From contig NC_081409.1 in assembly GCF_030272615.1 (NCBI RefSeq), positions 528,424,291 to 528,488,290 of the forward strand: 64,000 nt of DNA. The letters run 5' to 3'. How positions within the stretch are numbered: the first letter of the stretch is position 1; every line of letters starts with the position of its first letter. The notes below the pieces were generated by a model, which had not been told where the DNA came from, made no database searches, and was given only the letters and a program-made list of their open reading frames with translations. The translations under genes and the position numbers were made by a program. Shown here one piece after another: positions 34,065-45,035 of the stretch. Source of the DNA: Cryptomeria japonica (Eukaryota; Streptophyta; Pinopsida; Cupressales; Cupressaceae).

Positions 34065-36218
34065 CAGGAAATCTGATTTTTGGCCTCTCAAACATCATCA
34101 AATCTTCATTTCTGGTCAGATTGGAATTAGAATCTCGTACGAGTTCCTTTTTTGGCTCGTACGAGCTCCTTTGTGAACTAAAACAACAATCCATCCTAAC
34201 TTGTATGAGCTCTATTCTGCACTTGTACGATCTCGGAAATATTCTCATACGAATAGGTAAATCATGTCGTACGACATTTTTCTTCTGTGTTTTTAAAATA
34301 AACTGCATTTTTGGGGTTTCATGCCTTGTTTCGATTATTACTAATGCTAACCCTGGTCTATTTGTGAGTTTTTCGATAGCCTAACTGGTTTTTGTGGGAT
34401 GATTGTCAAAGATTACGCTTGTCAAAGACTCATTGCATAAAAACACATCATGACTACTAATGCATCTATTTTGTAGGTTGCCTAGGAGGACTCAACTAAA
34501 CTCTATGTCTTCTTTAATCTTTCTAGGCACACTTGATTTTGCTAATGGAAATGAACAATCATGTTTTTTGTGTTTTGATGATAGGCGAGTATGCTCTCAC
34601 CTTTCTTAGGTGATCAGAAAGTTAGACTCATCCTTTGCTTTCACTAGTGCATTTCTTTAGCGGGCCTGCCCTCTCAAGGAGCTAATAACTCTTGGCCATT
34701 AAGGTCAGTCAGAGGGGAATGACCTAAGTGGGAATGGCTAACATCAAGTACTCCAACCCACTATAAAATAAATGTGATTTGATGAAAATCAAGTCAACGA
34801 TAGTGCTTGGGAATAGCTCTCCTCCATACCTTTGGGTATATCAAACCTTGGTTTTCAAGGCTGGGAGACCTCTTAATTGAGTATTATACCCCAATGCGCC
34901 AAACAGATCCCTTACTAGTTCTGGTTAAACTAGAAGCTACCTGATTCACCTCTGAAAGGGTGATAATCTTTGTGCAAGAGAGATAGTAACTCTCCAGAGA
35001 CACTTGCCATATCATGCCCCCATTAGCATTTGGAGTTGGATAATACGACGTTGAGAATTCATTGCATGAGACTCAATGCTCATATTCTGATTAGCTATTG
35101 GGTGTGTACCTAAGTTTGCAAGCAAAGGTTTTCTCTCTCAACCAACTTCCTTAGGTAGCATAATATGCTTGAAGGTGATGAATCATATCACGTGTTTTCT
35201 ATGTATTCATCCCTAAATCTTAAAATCAAACATTAAAAACTGGAAAACATAAGCAAAAAGTCAAACGTCACTAATCAAAATTCTACCAAACAAGCATATT
35301 TTTCTATGTTTCGTTCTCTGTTGTACGAGGTATCTACTTTGTCATATGGTCTGGTGGGAATTTTTGTACGAGCCTGTTAGCATAAAGTCTTTTATCGTAT
35401 GGCTTATTAAGTTTTATCATACGAGGCCTTTTTTTTATCGTTTGGCTTAGGGGGAATTGTCGTACGAGCCTGTGCTTTATCATATGAAATTTCTGGTTTG
35501 TCGTATGAGCTGTATAAATTGTCGTTCAGGGTTGTGTAAACTATCATATGAATTTTTGTCTCTATTGGTCCAGAGTTGTCTTCTTGCACATCTTTTTCAG
35601 ATCTGTCATATTTGCTCGGTCAATTTACAGTAAGCATACACCTGGTCTCTGTCATTTTGTGCTTGGATTGTCTCCTTTGTTCGCTTGCTCAAGTTATCAT
35701 CTATCAAAATCAGACTTTAGAACATAAACACCTCAAGATTTTCAAGTGTTCACACTCAACAAGTTCAAGATATAAACATCTCAAAGTGCATTATCACCCT
35801 CTTTGATAAACTGATCACCCAAAACACAATTTCTCATCAAGATCTATCATCCTTTATCACGAAACTACAACGCTTGGTCAGAATAATCTTGTCCCACATT
35901 GTAGGATATATCATTCCTATTGGACTTGGTTTTTATCAAATCATCATCATTGCACTCCAAAACTGAAGATCAAAAAACTTGCAAACTTTTAAACACTTGA
36001 ATCATCTTTTCATGTCATATTGCCCTATCACATTTACATTGACAGTTGATCACTTATCAAAACAACTTTTGGACAATCAAAACCCTGAAATGAAAATCAA
36101 AACATTTGAAATAGCTGAAAATCATATCAATGTGACATATCAAAGCAAAATACAAGAAGACATAACAGGTCAACATATTAGAGCAATCAAACTGTAAGTC
36201 CAAAATCAAAATCCAACT
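34065..36218 (+). other. Leader of G2
   Basis: A dense cluster of CTCGTACGAG-like palindromes occurs at 34130-34270 and again at 35320-35570. The type I cassette with CACTATAAAATAAA lies at 34640-34920. Homology to the leader of copy 1' is strong but reversed in the window. No gag core is found, so gag was lost or the element was non-autonomous. Confidence 0.6.
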
Positions 36219-36872
36219 ATGTCAAAATCTCACAAGGATTCAAATACATCTCCAAAGAAAAGTGGCTCTTTTATGCAACTCTTAAAGATATCCCTAAAGG
36301 ATTTGGCTAAGAAAGATCAAAATCATGCACCTATGTCTAGCCATGGCTCATTCCTCCATAAGAAAATTGACTCTCCAAAGGCATCTATTCCTACACCTCT
36401 TGAAAGCTTACAAGAACCTTCCATAGCATCATCACGAAACAATACATCCAAAGATGAAGTTCCCCAAGAGATATCCATGATTGCCATCAAACCTATTTCA
36501 AAGGATCCTATTCAAAGCTCATCCCCTTCATATCCAAGCATTTATTCCTTTCAAATCAAAGTCCTCATTCATATAACACTCGTTAAATGTGTCCTAATAG
36601 ATGGAGAAGCTGGCTTAAACATTTTCTCTTTGAGTCTTGTCCATGCTCTAGGTTATTCAGAAGATGCAGTTGATCCCCTAAAAAATATCACATTCAAAGC
36701 ATATGGTGAAGAAGGGCATTCCTCTAAAGAAATTGTGGTATTACCCATCAGAGTGGGACCTTTGCAGAAAGACACAGCATGCCAAGTTCTAGACTTGGAC
36801 TTATCATACAACATACTCTTGGGAAGACCCTGGATACAGGACATACAAACTATTACATCAACATGTCATCAG
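36219..36872 (+). pseudogene. pro: Gag-pol fragment with protease, G2
   Basis: This open stretch of about 218 codons reads MSKSHKDSNTSPKKSGSF, a Ser/Pro-rich spacer, then an aspartic protease with active site VLIDGEAGLN (DGE in place of DSG), VLPIRVGPLQKDTACQVLDL and NILLGRPWIQDI. It is cut at 36873 by the Copia-Q LTR; codons beyond that point belong to the LTR. It is clearly related to the G1 and G3 proteases but distinct in sequence. Confidence 0.8.
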
Positions 36873-37200
36873 TGTAAAAGAGGTTCAATTTACATTCAAT
36901 ATGCAAGTTATATTCTATTTAAAATGATCTTGTTATATATATATATTACTGAATTAATATATGAATCTGACTATCTTCTTCTTTGTGGCAGGTGAGAGGA
37001 GCATTTTTTTTTTATGTCCTATCTCACGAATTCCATTCAATATAAGTATATAGCAAGTGGGGTACAATCAAGCAATGCCTTGATCGGTCATGACCGATCA
37101 AGACATTCCTTGATCGTGCCTCTTTGTTAATACCAAGCAAATGCATGTTTATTGCTAATGTCAATCGATATGTAAATACATTAACACCCGATGACTATCG

Positions 37201-37336
37201 GTGTTTGCATAATACTAACAGGCGATAGTTATCGACATGTGGTTAGCCTTAACAACTGATAACTATCGGTGTTTGCATAATACTAACAAGTGATAGTTAT
37301 TGACATGTGGTTAGCCTTAACAATTGATAACTATCG
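37201..37336. repeat. 68-base tandem duplication in the Copia-Q LTR
   Basis: Units 37201-37268 and 37269-37336 start GTGTTTGCATAATACTAACA. The other LTR has only one unit, so the duplication or a loss happened after insertion. Confidence 0.85.
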
Positions 37337-37636
37337 GTGTAGGCTTAACAACCAATAACTATTGGTAACCTTTATCATGACACCCGATATATATTGAAGC
37401 ATATATAACCTGATATCAATCAGTGTTTGATTAATCATTTATTATTATTATCAATTATGTTAATCGATACAAATCAGAATGCAAGATTTAGTAATCGATG
37501 AACATAAACAAAAGATATAGTATGATTATCAATGTTAAGGGTTTTATCGAATTGAATAGGTTATTTATATGCAAATGTAGAATGGCTATCAAAGAGGAAT
37601 TAATTGTTTGAAGGTTTTTATCATACTTATCGATAT

Positions 37637-37687
37637 GATAAATGATTGAATGAGAGACTTCATTTATCTCTCATTCAATCATTTATC
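37637..37687. repeat. Perfect 21-base inverted repeat, 9-base loop
   Basis: Arms 37637-37657 and 37667-37687 are exact reverse complements (first arm begins GATAAATGATTGAATGAG). It lies within the first 80 bases of U3 in element orientation. The matching part of the 5' LTR is deleted. The arm length equals a plant small-RNA size, but no processing evidence exists. Confidence 0.85.
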
Positions 37688-37712
37688 TTACCGAAGCTAT
37701 CACACATTAACA

Positions 37713-37723
37713 CTCCCTCTTAG
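37713..37723 (-). other. Polypurine tract of Copia-Q
   Basis: On the minus strand CTAAGAGGGAG directly precedes the LTR start TGTTAATGTG. Confidence 0.8.
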
Positions 37724-38294
37724 CTAGGTAAGATGAAGGTAAACAATATATTCAAGCATCACATTTCAAATGATAGTTAGAATTTTAGACATTCTAGAAA
37801 ATCATACCACATAATCACATGATATGAAGTATCACCTAAACATGTGATACCGAAGTCCATCATGTCAATCTTGTGATAACAGGATATCACTTAAGCATGT
37901 GATATTAGTATTGCCTACACACGCAATACTTAAGGATAATCATATGAGGAGGATTAACTTCTCATCTTATCCAAGTTGTGATATGTGCACTAACACTTTA
38001 TACAAATGTTTTATCACAACACAATCATGGCACATCCATGACACACTAGAGATCCAACATGATAACTAGTTTGGACATTATAAGATCATCACCTTATAAT
38101 GTCTCCATGCAAGTGTTCATTATCTTGAGAGATCGTCACCTCTTAGATATGAACCCAGGGGATAAAATCCAAAAATGTCCTATCATGACAAAGAAGTTTA
38201 CACATTAAACATCTTATAGATATGCAAATATAGATTACAAAGCAAATTACCTTTCTATCATACCTAAACCTTTTCTGAAGTGATCAACCTTCAA
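37724..38294 (-). other. 3' untranslated part of Copia-Q
   Basis: Non-coding stretch between the pol stop and purine tract. It repeats words such as TATCAC..ACATGTGATA at 37820-37930. No open frame of interest. Confidence 0.6.
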
Positions 38295-40076
38295 TCAAGA
38301 AAGAGGTTTGGTCAGAATATCTGTAGTTTGATCTCCCATACAAACATATTCTAATTGGATTGCATTCCTATCTACCATATCTCGTACATAGTGGTATGGA
38401 ATCTCAATATGATTGGATCTATCATGAAACACTGGATTTACTGAAAGTTTTATGCAGCTCTGGTTGTCACAACATATAACAATGGGTTTCATAGGTTCTC
38501 CAAACAACCCCACAAGCAACTTCCTAAGCCATACTGCCTCTCGAAAAGCCATAGAAGCTGCAATGTATTCTGCCTCGGTGGAGCTTTGAGCTATAGAAGA
38601 CTGCTTCCTGCTGATCCAAGATATCATAGTTGAACCTAGGCTGAAGCAACACCCTAAAGTGCTTTTCCTATCAGTCACACTTCTAGCCCAATCTGAATCT
38701 ATAAATCCATGTAGGTCTATATCAACTTTCTCATATTTAAGACCAAGGTTTAGGGTACCTTGTAGGTATCTCATAATGTGTTTTACTACAACCAGGTGTA
38801 TCTCCTTCGGTTCACACATAAATTGACTTAAAGCATTAACTGTGTAATAGATATCTGGTCTTGTATTTACTAGGTACATTAGGGACCTAATCATCTGTCT
38901 GTATTGAGTAGGATCAGTTGGTTGTGACTCTGCTGCTACTTCTTTAAGTTTATGTAAATTGGTTTCCATAGGAGAGGTCATGGGTCTACAGTTTAGCATT
39001 CTGAATCTCTTCAAAATATCCAAGGTATACTTTCCTTGGTTTAGTATAATGTTGTCAGAATTCTGCCATACTTCCAATCCTAGGAAGTAGTGAAGGAGTC
39101 CCAAGTCCTTCATATCAAATTCTTTGGATAGATATTTCTTGCATTGATCTATAAGGTGATCATTTCCTATGATTAATAAGTCATCAACATATAAAATCAA
39201 TATTAGCATATCACCTTTATTTCTTTTGTAGTAGAGATTAGGATCTGCATCATTTTTGGAGAAGCCTAGTCCTGAGAGATAGGTGTCAATTCTTTCATAC
39301 TAGGCCCTAGGATCCTATTTAAGCCCATAAAGATCTTTCTTGAGTCTATACACATGAGACTCTGCGTCATTAATTTCAAACCCTTCAAGTTGCTCTAGGT
39401 AGACTTCTTCTAAGATCTCACCATTTAGAAAAGTTGTCTTAACATCCATTTGGTGTACCTTCCATCCCTTTGCTGTTGCAATGGCTAATATAGCTCTTAC
39501 TGATGTATACCTGGCAACAGGTGCAAAGGTTTCTTCATAATCTATTCCTTCCCTTTGAGAGAACCCTCTAGCTACAAATCTGGCCTTGTGTTTTTCAATA
39601 CTGTTGTCTGCAGCATGTTTGATCTTGAAAAGCCATTTAGATGAAACCACATATTTCTTAGTTGGCCTAGGAACAATCTCCCAAACATCATTTTTCATAA
39701 TGGACTGATACTCTTTAGACATGACATCCTTCCATACTTGATGTTCAAGTGCATTTGATACATTGTTTGGTTCAGCTTTAGAGAGATCATTCATAAGGGC
39801 AACATAGCTAGTGAATTTATTAGGCCTTTTGCTTTCCCTGAAGGTTCCTAAAGGAGCAACAAACTTCTGAGCTTCTTCTGTAGTCTTGGTGGCCCATAGT
39901 GGTCTTTTCTTGAGGTTTTCTCTAGGTGGACTTTGAGTTTCACTTATAGTTTCCTCAAGATTCTCCCTCTGAAGCTCAAGAGTAGGATCTCTATCTAAGC
40001 TAGGGTTGGGGATATAGACTTCAGGGTCTAGAGAGCTTTGGGCTCTTTTGAAGGCTAAGTCTTCTTCAAAGATCAC
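38295..40076 (-). pseudogene. RT-RH: Copia-Q RT and RNase H
   Basis: 40076-39315 gives the RT N-terminal part (KHKARFVARGFSQREGIDYE, TFAPVARYTSVRAILAIA, VHQMDVKTTFLNG), 39209-38295 the YVDD box (ILYVDDLLIIGN), KDLGLLHYFLGLEV and RNase H (SDWARSVTDRKSTLG, AQSSTEAEYIA, DNQSCIKLSVNP). Both parts are in the same frame; the 105 bases between them carry two TAG stops, one after LYGLK and one before YERIDTYL. Apart from these stops the domain is well preserved. The end at 38295 reads TDILTKPLS, close to the usual copia pol terminus. Confidence 0.92.
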
Positions 40077-41399
40077 ATCCCTACTTAGTTCAATATTCTT
40101 TTGACCAGGTATATATATCTTGTAGGCCTTGGAGGTTTCACTATATCCTACAAAGATTCCCCTTTTTCTGGAAGGCTCTAATTTTAATCTTTTCTCCTTA
40201 GGTATATGAATATAGACAGGGCATCCAAAAATCCTAAGGTGGCTAATATCCGGTTTTGATTTAGTAAAGACTTCCTCAGGGGTCTTTACTTCAAGATGAG
40301 AGTGAGGAAATTTGTTTTAAATATATACAACAGTGCTAGTTGCTTCTGCCCAAAGATTGATATTTAGATTCTGGTCAAGAATCATAGCTTTGGTAGCTTC
40401 AATGATTGTCCTATTTTTTCTTTCTTCTATCCCATTTTGTTGAGGGTTGTAAGTTATTGTTAACTCCCTCTTAATCCCTGAAGTTTTACAAAACTCTAAA
40501 AATAATTTTGATGTGTATTCCCCCCCATTATCAGTTCTTAGGGTTTTACTTTTGTTTCTTGAGTAGTTCTCTATTAGTGATTTGAATTCTTTAAACCTAT
40601 TAAGGATCTCTTCTAATTCTTTACATTTAAGAAAGTAGATCTAGGTTTTCCTAGAGTAGTCATCAACAAATATTACATAATACAGAAATCCCCCCAATGA
40701 ATTTACAGACATAGGTCCACATACATTGGAATGAAATAACCCTAAAATTTTACTTGTTTTCCTAGTACTACTCTGAAAATCACCCTTAGTATTTTTACCT
40801 AGGGCACATACTGTGCATGCCCCTGAATGATATTTCTTTAGCTTAGGTAGACCTATGACAAGGTCTCTCATTGATGATAAAGCTCTAAAATTTAGGTGGC
40901 CTAGTCTTCTATGCCATATTTCATCAACATCTGTAGTTTCATGAATTAGGGCTAAGTTGGGCTCTGTGCATAGCTCATACAAGTAGCCTTGTCTTTGACC
41001 AATTGTTTTAGCTTTCTTGATGGATGATTTCTTTGGCCAAGCCAATACTTTGTTGTCCATGAAGGTCACTCTGTATCCATTATCCTCCAGTGCTGATATT
41101 GAGACTAGATTCCTCTTAATGCCTGGAACATATAACACTCCTCTAAGTTGTAATGATACACCTGACTTTAGTTTGATGGTGCAATTTCCAACTCCTTTGA
41201 CAGGGTGTGTAAAGTCATCTCCGAAGGTTACCTCCTCATCATTCTCCTCTTTCAGGGAGTCTAATACTTCTCTGAATCCTGTGATGTGTCTGGATGAGCC
41301 ATTGTCGATCACTCGGGAGTTCACTTTGTTTGATGCTTGATTTGTGAGAGCTGAATAGAGTACATACTTCTCGGAGTCCTCTTCCCTTTTGGATTTTCC
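40077..41399 (-). pseudogene. int: Copia-Q protease and integrase
   Basis: The protease active site is IDNGSSRHITG at about 41306 (DNG where the family has DSG). The pre-integrase zinc finger follows (WHRRLGHLN, then ACTVCALGK). The integrase core shows the first acidic position replaced by Asn (LFHSNVCGPM), the second kept (RTDNGGEYTS, near 40525) and the third kept (NGIEERKNR). A stop lies at 40639 after FVDDYSRKT, and another at about 40320. The C-terminal part reads IFGCPVYIHIPKEKRLKL and GIFVGYSETSKAYKIY. The first catalytic loss alone makes it inactive. Confidence 0.88.
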
Positions 41400-42189
41400 T
41401 GTTTTGGTAAATGTGGCTTGTTTAGCTCTTTCTGGACATTTGGCAACATAGTGCTCAAATTTGTCACATCTGTAACACTGAAATTGAGAGAGGTCCTTCT
41501 TGAAGGAGTTCTTGCCGTGACGACCTTTTCTCTTCCTGAATTTCTTCTTCTTGCCTTTCTTGTTTGATTTTGTATTTAGAAATTGAAGATCTTCATCTAT
41601 ATTCTTTTGTTTGATCCCTTTCTTATTTTGCCTTGATTCCTCTTGGAGACACTCAACCTTTAGCCTATCGAATTTTTGGGAAGTTGTCCCTTGCACTGAT
41701 GCCTTGGACAAATGTTTCCCAGATGCTAGGCAACCCATCTAAAGCAATGAGGGTTAATTCTTTGCTTTGGATCTCATATCAAAGAGTTGCCAATTCATCC
41801 CTTAAGGTAGATATTTTCATGAAGTAGGCATTGATTGATTCTCCTTTTATCATGGCTATGTGATTTATCTCTCTGTTTAGAGCCAAGGTTCTACTGGCAT
41901 TCGATATTTCAAAAGTGTCTTCAAGTGCTTTGAACATGTTGAAGGTTGTTTCATGTTTCTTTATAATGGGCATAATGTTGTTCCTTACCCCATCAACTAT
42001 GATTTTGATAGCCTTATTATTTCCTTCTTTCCAAATTTCTTTGTCAAGTTCAGTCTCAGGTTCTTTATTTTCAGTCTTTACAAATGATTCAACTTTGTTT
42101 TCTTTTAGAACCATTTGAATTATGAATTTCCATGCGGAGAAGTCGTCACCTCCTGCAAGTCTGTCTTCAAATCTGATAGCGCTAGCCAT
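41400..42189 (-). pseudogene. gag: Copia-Q gag
   Basis: It starts at the ATG at 42189 (MASAIRFEDRLAGGDDFSAW), a UBN2-type copia gag, open to 41779. A stop and small shift follow, then 41738 onward gives a Lys-rich stretch and a complete zinc knuckle (CYRCDKFEHYVAKC, CX2CX4HX4C) at about 41435-41477. The distance to the primer site (80 bases) is normal. Confidence 0.88.
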
Positions 42190-42269
42190 TGATAGGATTG
42201 TGATGTTGAATATATGCTTGATTTGAAATTTACATAAAATTGAATAGCCTCAGGTTCGATTTAAGTATA

Positions 42270-42281
42270 GCTCTGATACCA
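42270..42281 (-). other. Primer binding site of Copia-Q
   Basis: On the minus strand TGGTATCAGAGC, the perfect initiator-Met-tRNA type site, abuts the LTR end. Confidence 0.92.
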
Positions 42282-42341
42282 TGTAAATGATGTTCAATTT
42301 ACATTCAATATGCAAGTTATATTCTATTTAAAATGATCTTG

Positions 42342-42403
<62 letters not shown>

Positions 42404-43006
42404 CTAAATTAATATATGAATTTGACTATCTTCTTCTTTGTGGCAGGTGAGAGGAGCATTTGTTGTTTTTTTATGTCCTATCTCACGAATGCCATTCAAT
42501 ATAAGTATATAACAAGTGGGGTATTATCAAGCAATGCCTTGATTGGTCATGACCGATCAAGACATTACTTGATCATGCCTCTTTGTTAATACCAAGAAAA
42601 TGCATGTTTATTGCTAATGTCAATCGGTATGTAAATACATTAACACCCGATGACTATCTGTGTTTGCATAATACTAACAGCCGATAGTTGTCGGCATGTG
42701 GTTAGCCTTAACAGCTGATAACTATCAGTGTAGTCTTAACAACTGATAACTATCGGTAACCTTTATCATGCCACCCGATATATATTGAAGCATATATAAC
42801 CCAATATCAATTGGTGTTTGATTAATCATTTATTATTATTATCAATTATGTTAATTGATACAAATCGGAATGCAAGATTTAGTAATCGATGAACATAAAC
42901 AAAAGATATAGTATGATTATCAATGTTAAGGGTTTGATCGAACTGAATAGGTTATTTATATGCAAATGTAGAATGGCTATCAAAGATGAATTAATTGCTT
43001 GAAGGG
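42282..43006 (-). repeat. 5' LTR of Copia-Q, truncated
   Basis: It aligns with 36873-37614 and stops abruptly at 43006, about 100 bases short of its U3 end. It holds a (TA)29 run against (TA)6 in the partner LTR, and lacks the 68-base duplication. Apart from these it differs at scattered single bases. Confidence 0.9.
42343..42400. repeat. (TA)29 microsatellite
   Basis: Pure TA run of 58 bases, expanded from (TA)6 at the equivalent site 36934-36945 of the other LTR. Confidence 0.95.
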
Positions 43007-43408
43007 GTCAAACTCCTACTTAGAAATAACTAGAATGCAGGATTCATCAATCCAGTGGGCTTCATGACTATTTTTCACTTTAGATTGATGAGATGAAGAC
43101 TACTCCATAGGGGGAGAAGTTTAGATGAGTTTTCAGACATGTTGAAGACAACACCGATAGTAGACTTAATGATTTGTGATGCTTATGCACCTTTGGCATT
43201 GTTGTCAAAGGGGGAGAAGAAATGTGATTAGTCATAAGTGAAGACATATGATTGGGAGGAGAAGATGTATAATTGAAGATAAAGTATAATCGATAGATGA
43301 GGTCCAACAGAGAAGAGTAGAGTTATAGAGAAGGTCTAGAACAAAGCGAAACAATATGAGTTGAGTATGTTAATATTTAGTGTTGCCATCAATGCCAAAG
43401 GGGGAGAT
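43007..43408 (+). other. 3' internal end of a third copia element
   Basis: It contains two purine tracts, CAAAGGGGGAGAAG near 43208 and AAAGGGGGAGA at 43397-43407, as in Copia-P (5738 and 5777). The preceding words GCACCTTTGGCATTGTTGTC also match Copia-P near 5719. Everything upstream is lost at the Copia-Q junction. Confidence 0.65.
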
Positions 43409-45025
43409 TTTTGGCATGTTTGGCATATCTGATGTGGATGAGAAGATGATGGATGATTGTACCAGTAGAGGAAAGATGACATGATCAATTATTTGTGTTG
43501 TCATTGATGGCAACTAGGGTCAACTAATGTTTGATGATGTTTATAGCTGGTTTTTGGTGATTGAATTGTTGGCTAAATGATTTGGTCTACCAAAGTAAGA
43601 GTTTGATAGTTTGACAAAGTTTACCGACAGGACTAAGAATTAGGACCTTAATCGATAAAGCATATAAGTTTTGATGGAATTGGGTAATTGGTGATGTTTG
43701 GTGACTTTTGGTTTGAAACATAATCTTTTATGATGGATTTGAGTATGTAACCAGAACTATATCCTATGATGGTGACCAAAAGACATGTTTTGAATTTCTG
43801 ATGAGTTTTGCCAGGGTTTAAGAAGGGTTTAACGACCGGTAAAGAATTCTCTTGACCGATAATGATTTTTGGTTTGGCAGTGATCTACATCAAGTTCACA
43901 TGTTGATGATAACGCGACAAAAGCTGCGTGATATGTTTGAAAGATGTTTTGGCTTGTTTGGAGAGAAAATTTCTTGGGAATATGTAAAGTGATTAGCGAA
44001 ATGTGCTAAGGGTTTGACTTTGTACCAAATCGACTTATTGTGATGATTTATGATCATTCAACAGCTGATATTGATTTGTAATTGATTGTAATGATCCATA
44101 TGATGATCTATGTAGTAAGTCTTAGGGTTTTGATGTCGACCTAGTTGTAAAAGTTATTTATGTCGGTAAGGTTGATGTTTTGAAGTGTCAGTGATTTTGA
44201 GAAGTGTGTGAAGCAGAACCAAGGTGTGTGAGAAGACCTTCCAGAGTGATGTAGACTTATACCTTAATTGGATTTGATCAAGTAAGTAGTTAAGTTCTAT
44301 ATCTAGATCATTCATTGTTGTTCTCTAATAATTACATAAACTAAAATTCATTAACCGGGTAGGTTCTAACAGGCCTCACATTGTAAAATCCCCTAACATG
44401 GTGACTCAATATCTAAGTTCTAAATCCTCTTGCGAGGTTGATCATAGTAGATCAAAGCTCCTAACAGGACTGAGGTAAATCCCTTAACCAGGTGACTCCT
44501 AACAGGGTTTGCTCCTAACAAGGCATCATTGTAAGTTTCTAATCGGGCTTGGTTCCTAATAGGGTGCATTCCAAAAGAGTGCAAAATATTTGTGGGTACC
44601 AATTCCCACCATGGTTTTTCACTATTTGGGTTTCCACGTGAAAATCATTGTGTTCATGTGTGGATTGCTTTTCTTGTGATGTTCATGTTTTATTTCTGAT
44701 TACCAGTTAAGATAGTTTATGTTTGTTTATCAGAGATCTTAAAGTGGTTACCAGTATTGATGGTTAAATGGTTGGTGAAGCATTCTGATTAGTTAATAAG
44801 TTGGTAATAGTATTTGTTGATCAGATATTGAATTGATGGCTAATCTGATTAATAAGTTTGCATAAGAGGAAATGATTATCTAGATCTGATAAGGAAATCT
44901 GTTATGAAGAATTGGTTTAAGTGTTGAATGTTTTCATATCTAAGATATCTTTTTTAGTGTTGAAAGTTTCAGTTTTTGTTATTACTAATTCACCCCCCCT
45001 CTCGGTATTAACTGGATCCTCTAGG
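43409..45025 (+). repeat. LTR of the third copia element
   Basis: It begins TTTTGGCATG (TGTTGG type, first bases mutated) after the purine tract and ends shortly after TTCACCCCCCCTCTCGG at 44990-45005, the same end signature as Copia-P. It includes repeated TCCTAACAGG-like words (44360-44580) and GGTTTCCACGTG near 44629. The right end is uncertain by about ten bases. No partner LTR is in the window. Confidence 0.65.
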
Positions 45026-45035
45026 ATTAATAACC

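Larger units (their letters stand above)
32785..36872 (+). mobile_element. G2: plus-strand gypsy element, 5' part only
   Basis: Order: LTR (start approximate), primer site, leader, protease-coding stretch, then interruption by Copia-Q at 36873. Nothing after Copia-Q continues it, so the rest was deleted or lies elsewhere. No gag core is visible between leader and protease. Its leader is the reverse-complement match of copy 1' (34640-34920 against 13150-13430), although its LTR and primer site differ from the G1/G3 family. Confidence 0.65.
36873..37712 (-). repeat. 3' LTR of Copia-Q
   Basis: It runs TGTAAAAGAGG to CATTAACA, 840 bases, matching 42282-43006 up to 37614. It contains a 68-base tandem duplication, CGATAGTTATCG palindromes, a short TA run (36934-36945) and a perfect 21-base hairpin near its U3 end. 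Confidence 0.9.
36873..43006 (-). mobile_element. Copia-Q: near-complete Ty1/copia element
   Basis: Minus-strand order: 5' LTR (truncated), primer site, gag, protease, integrase, RT, RNase H, purine tract, 3' LTR. Integrase before RT defines Ty1/copia. Stops and one lost catalytic residue disable it. It sits inside G2; the bases before it are ATCAG, but the other side lost about 100 bases of LTR, so the target duplication cannot be confirmed. The lineage within copia is not resolved by eye. Confidence 0.9.
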
